A stretch of DNA of 64,000 nucleotides from JAUSIF01 sp963711595 (GTDB lineage Bacteria > Pseudomonadota > Alphaproteobacteria > Rhizobiales > Xanthobacteraceae), in NCBI GenBank assembly GCA_963711595.1, contig CAVQER010000010.1:1-64000 (forward strand). Direction: 5' to 3'. Positions within the stretch are counted from its first letter, which is position 1, and each line of letters opens with the position of its first letter. Made by a program: the position numbers and the translations under genes. Shown in pieces: positions 35,035 through 44,828 of this stretch. A model generated the notes under the pieces. It saw only the letters and a list, made by a program, of their open reading frames with translations. It did no database searches and was not told the origin of the DNA.

Positions 35035-36462
35035 ATGACAGCCGCAACGAAAGCCAAGTCGACGACCGCCACCGACTATGTCGTCAAGGACATCTCGCTC
35101 GCTGAGTGGGGCCGCAAGGAAATCGCGATCGCCGAGACCGAAATGCCGGGTCTCATGTCGACGCGCGAGGAATACGGCCCGAAGCAACCGCTCAAGGGGG
35201 CGCGCGTCGCCGGGTCGCTGCATATGACGATCCAGACGGCGGTGTTGATTGAGACGTTGCGCGCGCTCGGCGCCGACGTGCGCTGGGCCTCCTGCAACAT
35301 TTATTCGACGCAGGACCACGCCGCAGCCGCGGTGGCTGCCAGTGGCACGCCGGTGTTCGCGGTCAAGGGCGAGACGCTCAAGGACTACTGGGATTACCAG
35401 GTCAAAATCTTCGAATGGGGCGACGGCGGAACGCCCAACATGATCCTCGACGATGGCGGCGACGCGACGCTGCTGATCCACCTCGGTTTGCGCGCCGAGA
35501 AAGGCGAGACGACCTTTCTCGACAAGGCCGCGAACGAGGAGGAGGAAATCCTGTTCGCGACGATCAAGAAACGGCTCAAGGAAAAGCCGGGCTGGTTCAA
35601 GAAGAACGCCGAAGGCATCCGCGGCGTGACCGAAGAGACGACCACCGGCGTGCACCGCCTCTACGAGATGCAGAAGAAGGGCTCGCTGCTCTGGCCCGCG
35701 ATCAACGTGAACGACAGCGTCACCAAGTCGAAGTTCGACAATCTTTACGGCTGCCGCGAGTCGCTCGTCGACGGCATCCGTCGCGGCACCGACGTGATGA
35801 TGGCGGGAAAGGTCGCCATGGTCGCGGGCTTCGGTGACGTCGGAAAAGGCTCAGCCGCGTCGCTGCGCCAGGCCGGCTGCCGCGTGCTTGTCTCCGAGGT
35901 CGATCCGATCTGCGCGCTGCAGGCGGCAATGGAGGGTTACGAAGTCACGACGATGGAGGACGCGGCGTTGCGCGCCGACATCTTCGTGACCGCGACCGGC
36001 AACCTCGACGTGATAACCGTCGACCACATGCGCGCGATGAAGGATCGCGCCATCGTCTGCAACATCGGTCACTTCGATTCCGAGATCCAGGTGAACGCGT
36101 TGCGGAATTTCAAATGGCACAACGTGAAGCCGCAGGTCGACGAGATCGAATTTTCCGACGGCAAGCGCATCATTCTCCTGTCGGAAGGCCGCCTGGTGAA
36201 TCTTGGCAACGCGATGGGCCATCCGAGCTTCGTCATGTCCTCGAGCTTCACCAACCAGACGCTCGCGCAGATCGAACTGTTCACGAATCCCGGCAAGTAC
36301 GAGAAGAAGGTGTACGTGCTGCCGAAGCACCTCGACGAGAAGGTCGCCCGTCTGCATCTCGACAAGATCGGCGCGAAGCTTACCAAGTTGTCGACGGCCC
36401 AATCCGAGTACATCGGCGTGCCGCAGCACGGACCCTACAAGCCGGATCACTACAGGTACTGA
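35035..36462 (+). CDS. ahcY: Adenosylhomocysteinase (S-adenosyl-L-homocysteine hydrolase)
   Basis: A 475-residue enzyme that splits S-adenosylhomocysteine to adenosine and homocysteine using bound NAD. The substrate domain shows LHMTIQTAVLIETL and SCNIYSTQDHAAAA. The NAD-binding motif is VAGFGDVGKGSAASLRQ (about residue 263), preceded by KSKFDNLYGCRESLVDGI with catalytic lysine and aspartate residues. The C-terminal tail KLTKLSTAQSEYIGVPQHGPYKPDHYRY closes the neighbouring active site. The 40-residue insert EKGETTFLDKAANEEEEI is typical of bacterial and plant forms. It is separated by 151 bases from the methyltransferase and two bases from the MetF-like gene. Confidence 0.98.
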   Translation: MTAATKAKSTTATDYVVKDISLAEWGRKEIAIAETEMPGLMSTREEYGPKQPLKGARVAGSLHMTIQTAVLIETLRALGADVRWASCNIYSTQDHAAAAVAASGTPVFAVKGETLKDYWDYQVKIFEWGDGGTPNMILDDGGDATLLIHLGLRAEKGETTFLDKAANEEEEILFATIKKRLKEKPGWFKKNAEGIRGVTEETTTGVHRLYEMQKKGSLLWPAINVNDSVTKSKFDNLYGCRESLVDGIRRGTDVMMAGKVAMVAGFGDVGKGSAASLRQAGCRVLVSEVDPICALQAAMEGYEVTTMEDAALRADIFVTATGNLDVITVDHMRAMKDRAIVCNIGHFDSEIQVNALRNFKWHNVKPQVDEIEFSDGKRIILLSEGRLVNLGNAMGHPSFVMSSSFTNQTLAQIELFTNPGKYEKKVYVLPKHLDEKVARLHLDKIGAKLTKLSTAQSEYIGVPQHGPYKPDHYRY

Positions 36463-36464
36463 TC

Positions 36465-37385
36465 GTGCAGAACCGAGCCGCAAAGCCGATTGCCGGCCGC
36501 AGCGCGCCCGCGACCGACGACATCGCGCGCGTATTGAGCGGCTTTTCGCTTGAAGCGACGTTTCCCGATCACGCGGAGCTCGAGGCCCTGAAGACGTCGA
36601 CGCCCGCCGGCACGCACGTCTATCTGAGCTGCCCGCCCAACCAGGATCCCGCGCGGCTAGTCGACTACGCCCGTGCCGTTCGCGGCGCCGGCTTCGAGCC
36701 GGTGCCACACCTCACCGCTCGCGCGTATGCGGATGCGGGCCATGTGGAGCAAGTGCTTGCACGGCTGCACGGCGAAGCGGGTGTCACGTGCACACTCGTG
36801 ATAGCCGGCGATCGCGATGCGGCTGCAGGCAAGTTCGAGGGTGCACTCGACCTGATCGAGAGCGACGTGTTGCAGAAACACGGCATTCGCGAGATCGGTA
36901 TCTCGGGTTACGCCGACGGCCATCCGAAAATCGACGAGGCTACGATTGCGCGCGTGTTGTTGCAGAAACTCGAGGCAGCCGAGAAGCGCAATCTCGCCGT
37001 TCACATTGCCACGCAATTTTGCTTCGAGGCCGAACCGATCCTGAATTGGCTTCGCTGGCTGCGTGGGCAGGGGATAGGCGTTCCGGTTCGTATCGGCGTT
37101 GCCGGCCCGACGAGCATGCGTGCGCTTATGCGTTACGCGCTTCGTTGCGGCGTACGCGCTTCGTTGAAGGGAATGTTCAATCCGAAAGTGACGCAATTGC
37201 TCGGCGAGGCGGCGCCCGACGGCATCATCCGCGCAATCGGCGAGGCGGAGGATCGCGACCTGCTCGGTCCCCTCGCTATCCACTTCTTCTCGTTCGGCGG
37301 CCTTGCCGCGACGGCCGAATGGGCGAGAGGCGCCGCCCGCGGTCACGTCGAGTTTACGCCGCAGGGTTTCCGCGTACTGCGCTGA
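36465..37385 (+). CDS. Methylenetetrahydrofolate reductase-family protein
   Basis: A 306-residue TIM-barrel protein starting at GTG 36465, two bases after ahcY. It is a divergent MetF homologue: the N-terminal SLEATFPDHAELEAL holds the catalytic-type glutamate, VYLSCPPNQ and FEPVPHLTARAYADA line the flavin site, LVIAGDRDA holds an aspartate, and HIATQFCFEAEPILNWL matches the folate-binding FQxxF region. It probably reduces or interconverts methylene- and methyl-tetrahydrofolate with FAD. Together with ahcY and the upstream methyltransferase it fits a methyl-group recycling operon. Since the sequence departs from housekeeping MetF, a role in a specific demethylation pathway is possible. Confidence 0.8.
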   Translation: MQNRAAKPIAGRSAPATDDIARVLSGFSLEATFPDHAELEALKTSTPAGTHVYLSCPPNQDPARLVDYARAVRGAGFEPVPHLTARAYADAGHVEQVLARLHGEAGVTCTLVIAGDRDAAAGKFEGALDLIESDVLQKHGIREIGISGYADGHPKIDEATIARVLLQKLEAAEKRNLAVHIATQFCFEAEPILNWLRWLRGQGIGVPVRIGVAGPTSMRALMRYALRCGVRASLKGMFNPKVTQLLGEAAPDGIIRAIGEAEDRDLLGPLAIHFFSFGGLAATAEWARGAARGHVEFTPQGFRVLR

Positions 37386-37537
37386 ATCGCGCGCAATTGT
37401 CGCGCGCTCGTTGCGCCGCTACCAGCGTGGATTCTCACCCCAAAGTCGAAGCCGGAAGGGTTGCCTCATTGGGGCGGTTGCCCCAGTCTCCGTCACAAAA
37501 GTGACAGATGGCCGTGACGTGACGGCGGGGAGGGGAG

Positions 37538-39553
37538 TTGGCTGAGGTCGAACGTGCGACTCCTGGTGCGCTCGCGCCCGACGCACTGAGCAAAGCTGAA
37601 AGTTACGTCGAGGCCGAAGCGGGCGTCGCCAACCGACTGTCCGGGTGGGCAGGATACATCGTGACGGCGATCGCCGTCGCGATGAGCGCGTTTCATCTCT
37701 ATGCCGTCTACGAGATCGTCCCGACGCAAGAGCTTCGATACACGCACGTCGCCTTCGTATTGTTGCTGGCATTCTTGGTGTATCCGGCGGCCCAACGCTT
37801 CCGCGACCGGATCCGCTGGTGGGACGTTGTCGCTGGCCTCACCGTCGTCGGCATCCTCATTTACGCGATTCAGGGCGGTGAAGATTTCACGGATCGCGCG
37901 ACGCTGCCGACCCAGCTCGACACTGTCCTTGGTGTGATTTTCATCGTGCTGCTTCTCGATGCGGCGCGGCGCACGACCGGACTGATCATGCCGATCATTG
38001 CGATCCTGTTCATCGCCTACGCGATGCTGGGCCCCTATTTGCCGCAGCCGTGGACACATCGCGGCTACGATATCTCGCGTCTCGTCGGCCACCTCTTCAT
38101 CACGCTTGAGGGAATTTTTGGCGTGCCCGTGGATGTGTCCGCGACGCTCATTATTCTATTTACGATCTACGGGGCTTTTCTCGCCCACTCCGGGGCCGGA
38201 AAGTTTTTCATCGATTTCTCGCTTGCAGCGATGGGAGGCAGACATAACAGCGCCGGCCGGGCCGTCGTGCTGTCGTCGTTCCTGCTTGGCGGGCCATCGG
38301 GCTCGGGCGTAGCGACCACCGTCATGGTCGGCTCCGTCGCCTATCCGATGATGAAGAAGGCCGGGTTTCGCCCCGATGCTGCGGGCGGTTTGCTTGCGGC
38401 CGCCGGGCTCGGCGCGATCATTTCGCCACCGGTGCTTGGCGCCGCCGCGTTCCTGATCGCCGAGTTTCTGAAGATCAGTTACCTCGACGTGATTGCCATG
38501 GCGATCATTCCGACCATCCTCTACTACTTGTCACTTTTCCTAATGGTCGAACTCGATTCACGCCGAATTCGGCGCGCACGATCTGATCTTCAAGTCGGAA
38601 ATGTCGTTGTGGCAGATGACGCGCCGCTATGGTTTTCATTTCGTCTCATTGATCGCCGTCGTCATGTTCATGGTGGTCGGCTATTCGCCGATGACGTCGG
38701 TGTTCTATTCGATCTTGCTCGCCTTTGCGATGAGCTTCCTAACACGCGAAACGGCGCTCATGCCGACGAAGTTCGTGAATGCGATGGCCGACGGCTCGAT
38801 CAGCGTACTCGGTGCCGCGACTACCTGTGCCACAGCGGGGATCATCGTCGGCGTCGTGACGTTGACCGGTCTCGGCCTCAAGTTCTCATCGATCGTCATT
38901 GGGTATGCCGGCGGCAGCCTAATTCTCACCGCGCTATACACGGCACTGATCGTCTGGATCATCGGCCTCGCAGTGCCGGTGACTGCCTCCTACATCATTT
39001 GTGCCGTAATCGCCGCACCCGCTTTGATCAAGCTCGGTGTGCCGGATTTTGCTGCGCACATGTTCATCTTCTATTACGCGGTGCTCTCGGAAGTGTCGCC
39101 GCCGACGGCGCTCTCCTGTTTTGCCGCGGCGGCAATCACCGGCGCCGACCCTTATCGGACCACGTTTCAGGCGTGGAAATATACGCTGCCAGCGTTCGTC
39201 GTTCCGTTCGCATTTATCCTCGACCCGCAGGGAGTCGGACTCTGCTGACGTTACCGAAAGGTGGAACCCCGTGGGACATCGGTTGGATTACGTTCAAGAC
39301 TTGCGTGGGATTGCTCGCGTTCGCGGCTGCAGCGCAAAATTGGGCGCTGCGACAGAACACGGTTATCGAACGAATTCTGTTCGGATTAGCTGGAAGTTTG
39401 CTTGTGTTTCCTAGCCTGCTCGATGCTCCACTCGAGGCAATCGCGGGGGTCGATATTCCCGAACCTGCGCTGGTAGGATTGGTGATTGCGGTGGCCGCAA
39501 TATTCATGCAGAAAATTGCCCCAAGCGCGCCGGCGTCCCCGTTGCGAAAATGA
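37538..39553 (+). pseudogene. Fused TRAP transporter permease (DctQ-DctM, TAXI type), two frameshifts
   Basis: The gene starts at TTG 37538 behind GGGGAGGGG and would encode about 670 residues with some sixteen membrane segments. One shift lies near 38563, where LFLMVELDS should continue as EFGAHDLIFKSEM, and a second near 39242, where FILDPQGVGL should continue as TLPKGGTPWDIGW. The second shift returns to the first frame. Landmarks are GAFLAHSGAGKFFIDFSLAA, GGPSGSGVATTVMVGSVAYP and LEVSPPTALSCFAAAAITG-like SEVSPPTALSCFAAAAI. No region is missing, so the gene may be intact in reality. It works with the TAXI binding protein encoded just downstream. Confidence 0.85.
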
Positions 39554-39572
39554 CGATAGGGAGGAAGACCTT

Positions 39573-40547
39573 ATGAAGCGAATGGCTTTTGCAATCGCGC
39601 CGGTAGCGCTCGCTGCCGCCGCGCTGTTTTTTGGCAGCCCCGGCATCGCCCAACAGCAGAAGACAATCTCGATCGGCACCGGCGGCACCGGCGGGGTTTA
39701 CTACCCGCTTGGCGGTGGCATGGCGAACGTGTTGTCGAAGTACCTGCCGGGCGTGCAGGCGACCGCGGAAGTGACTGGCGGATCGGTCGACAATCTGAAG
39801 CTCATAGGCGCCGGACGCAGCGAAATTGGCCTTTCCATGGTTGATGCCGCGCTCGAGGCGATGCAGGGCACTGATAAGTTCAAGAGTGGCAAGGTGGAGG
39901 TTCGGACGTTGATGGTGCTCTATCCGAACCGCATGCACGTAGTTTCCACCGTCGCTCGCGGTGTAACGAAGATGTCCGACCTAAAAGGCAAGCGCGTCTC
40001 TACGGGGTCGCCCGGCAGCGCCACCGAAGTGATGGCGTTTCGTGTGATTGAGGCGGCGGGCTTGGATCGCGACAAAGACATGACGCGCGAGCGCCTGTCG
40101 GTCGCCGAATCCGGAAACGCGCTCAAGGACGGCAAGATCGACGCCTTCTTCTGGGTCGGCGGCTTGCCAACCGCAGCGGTCACAGACGTGGGCGCGACGC
40201 CGAATGTGAAGATCGCCTTGGTCGATACCGGCGATCTCGTCGACAAGATGAACGCGAAGTATAGCCCGATCTACTCGAAGGGCATGATCCCGGCGAAGAC
40301 CTATCCGGGTCAGGAAAAGGACAATCCCGTCGCCGTCGTTCAAAACATCCTCGTCGCGAGTGCGAGCATGCCCGACGACGTCGCCTATGCCATCGTTAAG
40401 ACGCTGATGGAAAAGAAGCCGGAGCTCGTCGCCGTCCATCGCGAGGCCGAGAACTTCGAAGTCAAGAACCAAACCAAGGAAGGGACGCCAGTCCCATTCC
40501 ATCCGGGCGCGGCCAAATACTTCAACGAAAAGGGCGCCAAGCTCTGA
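39573..40547 (+). CDS. TAXI-family TRAP transporter solute-binding protein
   Basis: A 324-residue binding protein with an N-terminal signal (hydrophobic AIAPVALAAAALFFG, cleavage near GIAQ). The TAXI signature TISIGTGGTGGVYYPLGGGMAN starts the mature part and LKLIGAGRSEIGLSMVDAA, GSPGSATEVMAFRVIEAAG, DAFFWVGGLPTAAV follow. It feeds the fused permease gene 19 bases upstream. TAXI proteins take glutamate-like, dicarboxylate or unknown ligands. A strong terminator follows. Confidence 0.94.
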   Translation: MKRMAFAIAPVALAAAALFFGSPGIAQQQKTISIGTGGTGGVYYPLGGGMANVLSKYLPGVQATAEVTGGSVDNLKLIGAGRSEIGLSMVDAALEAMQGTDKFKSGKVEVRTLMVLYPNRMHVVSTVARGVTKMSDLKGKRVSTGSPGSATEVMAFRVIEAAGLDRDKDMTRERLSVAESGNALKDGKIDAFFWVGGLPTAAVTDVGATPNVKIALVDTGDLVDKMNAKYSPIYSKGMIPAKTYPGQEKDNPVAVVQNILVASASMPDDVAYAIVKTLMEKKPELVAVHREAENFEVKNQTKEGTPVPFHPGAAKYFNEKGAKL

Positions 40548-40571
40548 TCTGAGAATCCCCGAACAAGAAGA

Positions 40572-40604
40572 AAGGCCCCGCCATCAGCGGGGCCTTTTGC
40601 TTTT
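40572..40604. terminator. Terminator between convergent TAXI and cyclase genes
   Basis: Perfect ten-base arms AAGGCCCCGC and GCGGGGCCTT with a five-base loop are followed by TTGCTTTT on the plus strand; the A-rich left flank would also give T on the minus strand. Confidence 0.85.
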
Positions 40605-41379
40605 ATGAATCGATGATTGCGACCGCTCGCGTCCATCCGGCCGAAGCTGCGCGCACTTTCACCGGAAAGCAGCTCACCGAGAAGCCTTTGGCCGGCAGCG
40701 CCTCGAGGTTGTGCAATTTCTCTATATGGCAATATCCGATCTCGCGGCCGGCCTTGTGTCCTTCCCAGATCAAGCTCGCGTCCTTCGTCTGCGCGTACTT
40801 CCGCATTGTGTGGATGAAGGGCGCATCCCAGCTCCAGCCATCCGTTCCGGTCACGCGCACGCCGCGCTCCAGCAGATAGAGTGTTGCTTCGCGTCCCATG
40901 CCGCAGCCGGTTGAGACATAGTCCGGTTGCCCATAGCGCGATCCGGCGCGCGTGTTTACGACGACGATCTCGAGCGGCGACAATGTGTGGCCGATGCGCT
41001 TCAGTTCCTGTTCGACGTCCTGCGCGGTCGCCACGTATCCATCCGCAAGATGGCGGAAGTCGAGCTTTACACCCGGCTGAAAGCACCATTCGAGCGGCAC
41101 TTCATCGATGGTGATCGCCCGTTTGCCGCGATCCATCGTCGACGCGTAGTGCCAAGGGGCGTCGAGATGCGTCGTGTTGTGTGTCGAAAGTCGGATCGAC
41201 TCGACGGCCCAACCTTCGCCATCAGGCAGATCCTCCGGCTTCAAGCCGGGAAAGAACTTCGCGATGTCACCGACCGTTTGCGCGTGCGTGAAATACTCGA
41301 TCTGCGGCCCGAGACCCGGCGGATCCGCGGCAACCGTGTTTTCCAGCGGAACCGATATGTCGATAATCCTGCGCGGCAT
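40603..41379 (-). CDS. Cyclase family protein (kynurenine-formamidase-like metal hydrolase)
   Basis: A 258-residue protein from ATG 41379, chosen because GGAGG lies just upstream; a GTG at 41400 overlapping the livF stop is possible. The metal-binding signature STHNTTHLDAPWHY (HxxTHxDxPxH) marks the cyclase/formamidase superfamily, and IDISVPLENTVA, VSTGCGMGREATLYL and GTDGWSWDAPF are further family segments. Members hydrolyse formamides or cyclic amides or lactones such as formylkynurenine, isatin or carnitine-type compounds. It ends the operon that contains a Liv-type transporter, so it probably acts on the imported compound. Confidence 0.88.
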   Translation of the reverse strand: MPRRIIDISVPLENTVAADPPGLGPQIEYFTHAQTVGDIAKFFPGLKPEDLPDGEGWAVESIRLSTHNTTHLDAPWHYASTMDRGKRAITIDEVPLEWCFQPGVKLDFRHLADGYVATAQDVEQELKRIGHTLSPLEIVVVNTRAGSRYGQPDYVSTGCGMGREATLYLLERGVRVTGTDGWSWDAPFIHTMRKYAQTKDASLIWEGHKAGREIGYCHIEKLHNLEALPAKGFSVSCFPVKVRAASAGWTRAVAIIDS

Positions 41380-41396
41380 GCGATGGCCTCCGGCGC

Positions 41397-42128
41397 TCAC
41401 ATCCCGAGATAGAATTTTCGGATCAGATCGTTGTCGTTCATTTCCGCGGCCGAGCGCCCCTCGAACGCGATCTGGCCGTGCACGATCACATAGCCGCGGT
41501 CGGCAATGCGAATCGCTTGGGTAAAGTTCTGCTCGGACATCAGTACCGTGAGCTGGTAGCGATCCTTCAACTCCTTAATGGTGTCGATCGTGCGGCTGAC
41601 GAGCAGGGGGCTCAGCCCCACGGAAGGTTCATCGACCAGCAGGATGCGCGGCGCGAGCATGAGTGCGCGTCCCAGTGCGAGCATCTGTTGCTCGCCTCCG
41701 GAGAGGCTCCCCGCCAGCTGACGCCGGCGGTCTGCCAGCACTGGAAACGTCGTGCAACAGAACTCATAATTCTGCTTCCGATGATCGCGCGCGCGCTTGC
41801 GCGATGCGCCAAGCATCAAATTCTCCTCGACGGTCAGCTTCGGAAACAGTCTCCGGCCTTCCGGCACGAGGGCGATGCCGAGGTCGACGATCTCCTCGGT
41901 GCTGCGGCCAACGAGTTCGTGTTTCTCGCCATCGATGTCGACAACGATGCTGCCGGCACGCGGCCGCAGGATGCCCATGATGCACTTCATGAGCGTACTC
42001 TTGCCGTTACCGTTGGTGCCGAGCAGCACGACGGTCTCGCCCGATCTGACGTCGAGCGAGACATCATCAAGAACGCGCACGGCGCCATAGGCCGCATGCA
42101 TGTTCTTCACGGTGATGCTACTGACCAA
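41397..42128 (-). CDS. livF: LivF-type ABC transporter ATP-binding protein
   Basis: A 243-residue ATPase with Walker A GTNGNGKSTLM, signature LSGGEQQMLALGRALM and Walker B LLVDEPSVGLSP. LVPEGRRLFPKLTVEENLMLG is the LivF hallmark. It overlaps the livG gene by eleven bases and is followed by the cyclase gene. The segment GASRKRARDHRKQNYEFCCTTF is a little longer and more basic than in the other livF of this window. Confidence 0.93.
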   Translation of the reverse strand: MVSSITVKNMHAAYGAVRVLDDVSLDVRSGETVVLLGTNGNGKSTLMKCIMGILRPRAGSIVVDIDGEKHELVGRSTEEIVDLGIALVPEGRRLFPKLTVEENLMLGASRKRARDHRKQNYEFCCTTFPVLADRRRQLAGSLSGGEQQMLALGRALMLAPRILLVDEPSVGLSPLLVSRTIDTIKELKDRYQLTVLMSEQNFTQAIRIADRGYVIVHGQIAFEGRSAAEMNDNDLIRKFYLGM

Positions 42129-42858
42129 GGTACGCCCTCACCACTTCGGGATCGCGCACGACCTCCGACGGCACGCCGTCGGCAACCTTGCGGCCGGACA
42201 CGAGCACAACGAGTCTCTGCGAGAAGCTCATCACCGCGCTCATGATGTGCTCGATCAGGATGATCGTGACGCCATCATCGTTCAAGCGCCTGAGCAATTT
42301 CAGGATGTCTTCGATCTCCGAACGCGACAGGCCGGCCATGGATTCGTCTGCGATCAGGAGTTTCGGCTCCGCAGCCATCGCCCGGGCCAGCTCGAGCTTG
42401 CGCATGTCGACCTGGGTCAGATCCGCGGGGAACGCTCGCGCCTTGTCCTGCAAGCCGACCAGCCGAATGAGTTCCGCGCAACGGGCCTCGACCGCGTCGG
42501 CGGTCGCAGCCAAGCCGAGGCGCGCCTGAACCGTGTAGATGAGCGGGATCCTCAAGTTCTGCGTGACCGAAAGACTTGGGAACGGGCGCGGCAATTGAAA
42601 GCTGCGCGCAAGCCCGCGCCGAGTGCGCTTGTATGCGGGCAAGCCGTCGAGCGTCTCGCCCTCGAAGTGCACGGTCCCGGTGTCATTCGTCAGCGTGCCA
42701 CAGATACAGTTCACGAGCGTGCTTTTCCCCGAGCCATTCGGCCCGATCAGGCCGAGGCGTTCGCCCTTGGCCACGGAAAGCTCGATGTCATCGAGCGCAA
42801 CGAATCCACCGAAGCGCTTGCCCACTCTTTCAACGCGGAGCAACGGTTCCGCCATCAC
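42118..42858 (-). CDS. livG: LivG-type ABC transporter ATP-binding protein with unusual signature motif
   Basis: A 246-residue ATPase. Walker A is GPNGSGKSTLVN and the switch histidine is in LIEHIMSAVMSFS. The signature region reads LTQVDMRKLELARAMA instead of the usual LSYGxQRxLE, and Walker B is LLIADESMAGLS, with serine after the catalytic glutamate. These are variants I have not seen in the other LivG here, but the overall fold looks intact. It overlaps livM by four bases and livF by eleven. Confidence 0.92.
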   Translation of the reverse strand: MMAEPLLRVERVGKRFGGFVALDDIELSVAKGERLGLIGPNGSGKSTLVNCICGTLTNDTGTVHFEGETLDGLPAYKRTRRGLARSFQLPRPFPSLSVTQNLRIPLIYTVQARLGLAATADAVEARCAELIRLVGLQDKARAFPADLTQVDMRKLELARAMAAEPKLLIADESMAGLSRSEIEDILKLLRRLNDDGVTIILIEHIMSAVMSFSQRLVVLVSGRKVADGVPSEVVRDPEVVRAYLGQ

Positions 42859-43799
42859 GGCACCTTCCGCGGAAACCAGCCTTGCACCAGGCCGACGATA
42901 CCCTTCGGCGCGATCACCACGAAGGCGACGAGGACCAGCCCGACGATCAGCAAATTCACCGCCGATGAAATCGTCACGGTGGTTACCTGTTGAATCACGC
43001 CGAGGAGCACAGCGCCAATGACCGGCCCAATCCAGGTCGTGGTTCCGCCGATCATCGGCATCGCGATCGCGTTTACCGCGTAAGCGAGACTGAACGTGGA
43101 CGCCGGATCGAGATAGCCGACGATATAGGGATACGGCGCGCCAGCCATGCCCATGAAAGCGCCGGAAATTGTCGTCGCGACGAGCTTGAGGCGCAAGGTC
43201 GGCACGCCGGATGCCTCCGCGGCCAGTTCGTCGTCCCGGATGGCGGCGAACCCGAACCCGAGGGACGAGCGTTCGATGGCCCGCGCTACAGCGACCGCGA
43301 CCACCGCAAGCACGAGCATGAGCAGGAAGAGGTACTGCACGTAGCTTCCAAGCAGCGGGAACTCGTTAGGTCGCAGGAGATATGCACCGCGCGAGCCGCC
43401 CACGTAGTCCCAGTTGATGATCAACGTCTGCAGCACGACGGCGAGCGCGAGCGTTGCGATCGCAAAGAACACGCCTCGGAGCCGCAGGGTAAGATAGCCG
43501 GTGCCGAATCCAATGACGCCGGCGACAAGTCCGCCGATTACGATCAGCACTGGCAGCGGCATCGGAAAAAACTTGTGCACGGCGACCGTGGAATAGGCAC
43601 CGGCCGCGAAGAAAGCAGCCGATCCGAAGTTCACGTAACCGACGTAGCCGCCGAGGATGTTCCAGGCGGTTGCGAGTACGACGTACTGCAGGACCACGTA
43701 GCCCGCGAAGAAATAATACTCGTTTCCGGCAAAGCGCAACGCGCCGAAAACAATCGCGGCGACGGCGAAAGCAGCGAACAGGAAAGCCGGCCAGCGCAC
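42855..43799 (-). CDS. livM: LivM-type ABC transporter permease
   Basis: A 314-residue permease with about nine hydrophobic segments. VVLATAWNILGGYVGYVNFGSAAFFAAGAYS is the family signature and AIRDDELAAEASGVPTLRLKLVATTISGAFMGMAG the ATPase-contact loop. It lies two bases after livH and overlaps livG by four bases. Confidence 0.93.
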   Translation of the reverse strand: MRWPAFLFAAFAVAAIVFGALRFAGNEYYFFAGYVVLQYVVLATAWNILGGYVGYVNFGSAAFFAAGAYSTVAVHKFFPMPLPVLIVIGGLVAGVIGFGTGYLTLRLRGVFFAIATLALAVVLQTLIINWDYVGGSRGAYLLRPNEFPLLGSYVQYLFLLMLVLAVVAVAVARAIERSSLGFGFAAIRDDELAAEASGVPTLRLKLVATTISGAFMGMAGAPYPYIVGYLDPASTFSLAYAVNAIAMPMIGGTTTWIGPVIGAVLLGVIQQVTTVTISSAVNLLIVGLVLVAFVVIAPKGIVGLVQGWFPRKVP

Positions 43800-43801
43800 G
43801 A

Positions 43802-44677
43802 TCAGCGTCCCAAGATTCCCTGTGGCCGGAAAGCGAGCGTGAGCAGCAGAAAGCCGAACGAAACCGCGGGCGCCCAGGACGGGCCGTAGAAGGTCGCAGT
43901 GAAGCTCTCGACGATGCCGAGCAACATCGCCGCAATCAGCGTGCCCGGAAGGCTACCGAGCCCGCCGAGCACGGCAATCGCGAATACCCGGCCGATATAC
44001 TCGCGTCCGACCGCGGGTTCGACTGGATGGATGATGATGAGGAGCGCGCCGGCGATCGCGGCTGTCGCGACCGAAATCGCGAAGGCGATCCGCTTGATGC
44101 GGATCGGATCGACGGCCATCAGTCGCAGCGCGAGCGCATCTTGCGACACGGCCATGATCGCGCGACCAAGGAAGGTCTTGGACAGAAACAGCTGCAGGAC
44201 GCCGAACATGACGAGCGCGACCACGCACGGAACGACCAGGCGCAACGGAAAATCCGCGACGCCGATCCGATAGCTCGGCCCGATATAGGGGGCCTGCACG
44301 TAACGATAGTCGACGCCAAAGACGAGGATGAGTCCGACTTCGGTGATGAACATGAGGCCGAAGAAGAAAGCGAGTCCGCGCAGCGCTTCCTGCCCGCGGC
44401 GTTCGAACGAGACGTAATAGATCTGATAGACAATCGCCCCAAGCGCGTAAAACGCGGGCAGCATGATGATGCCGACGAGAATCGGATCGAGGCCGAGGTT
44501 GATGTTGACGATATAGGCGATGTACGCGCCGAGAATGATGAAGGCGACGTGGGCGATGTTGACGATGTCCAGAATACCGAACGCGATGGAGATGCCGATA
44601 GTTACCGCGACATAGAAGCCGCCAAGCATCACGCCCGCGATGATCGCGTTGATCAGAAGATCGAAGCTAATGATCAT
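43802..44677 (-). CDS. livH: LivH-type ABC transporter permease
   Basis: A 291-residue permease with about eight membrane segments. Conserved parts are GISIAFGILDIVNIAHVAFIILGAYIA and the loop MAVSQDALALRLMAVDPIRIKRIAFAISVATAAIAG. It heads the livHMGF block and follows the oxidoreductase gene by 151 bases, with no binding-protein gene next to it. Confidence 0.93.
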   Translation of the reverse strand: MIISFDLLINAIIAGVMLGGFYVAVTIGISIAFGILDIVNIAHVAFIILGAYIAYIVNINLGLDPILVGIIMLPAFYALGAIVYQIYYVSFERRGQEALRGLAFFFGLMFITEVGLILVFGVDYRYVQAPYIGPSYRIGVADFPLRLVVPCVVALVMFGVLQLFLSKTFLGRAIMAVSQDALALRLMAVDPIRIKRIAFAISVATAAIAGALLIIIHPVEPAVGREYIGRVFAIAVLGGLGSLPGTLIAAMLLGIVESFTATFYGPSWAPAVSFGFLLLTLAFRPQGILGR

Positions 44678-44828
44678 GCCGCCCCGTCCCGCCCCAGTTC
44701 AGCCGCCGATCGATTCGGCATTGTTCGCTCAGCGGTCGAACACTCGTATGCCGCTGATTTCTCGCGAGTTTGCAGGAAGCGCGCTGGCCTGACCAGCCTC
44801 GAAATTGTCGCGCCGCGCGTGGGCAGCG

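Noticed and set aside
37538..39553. A single intact 671-residue permease
   Set aside because: The frame is open throughout, but residues between about 345 and 570 are not membrane-like; the real sequence there is in another frame.
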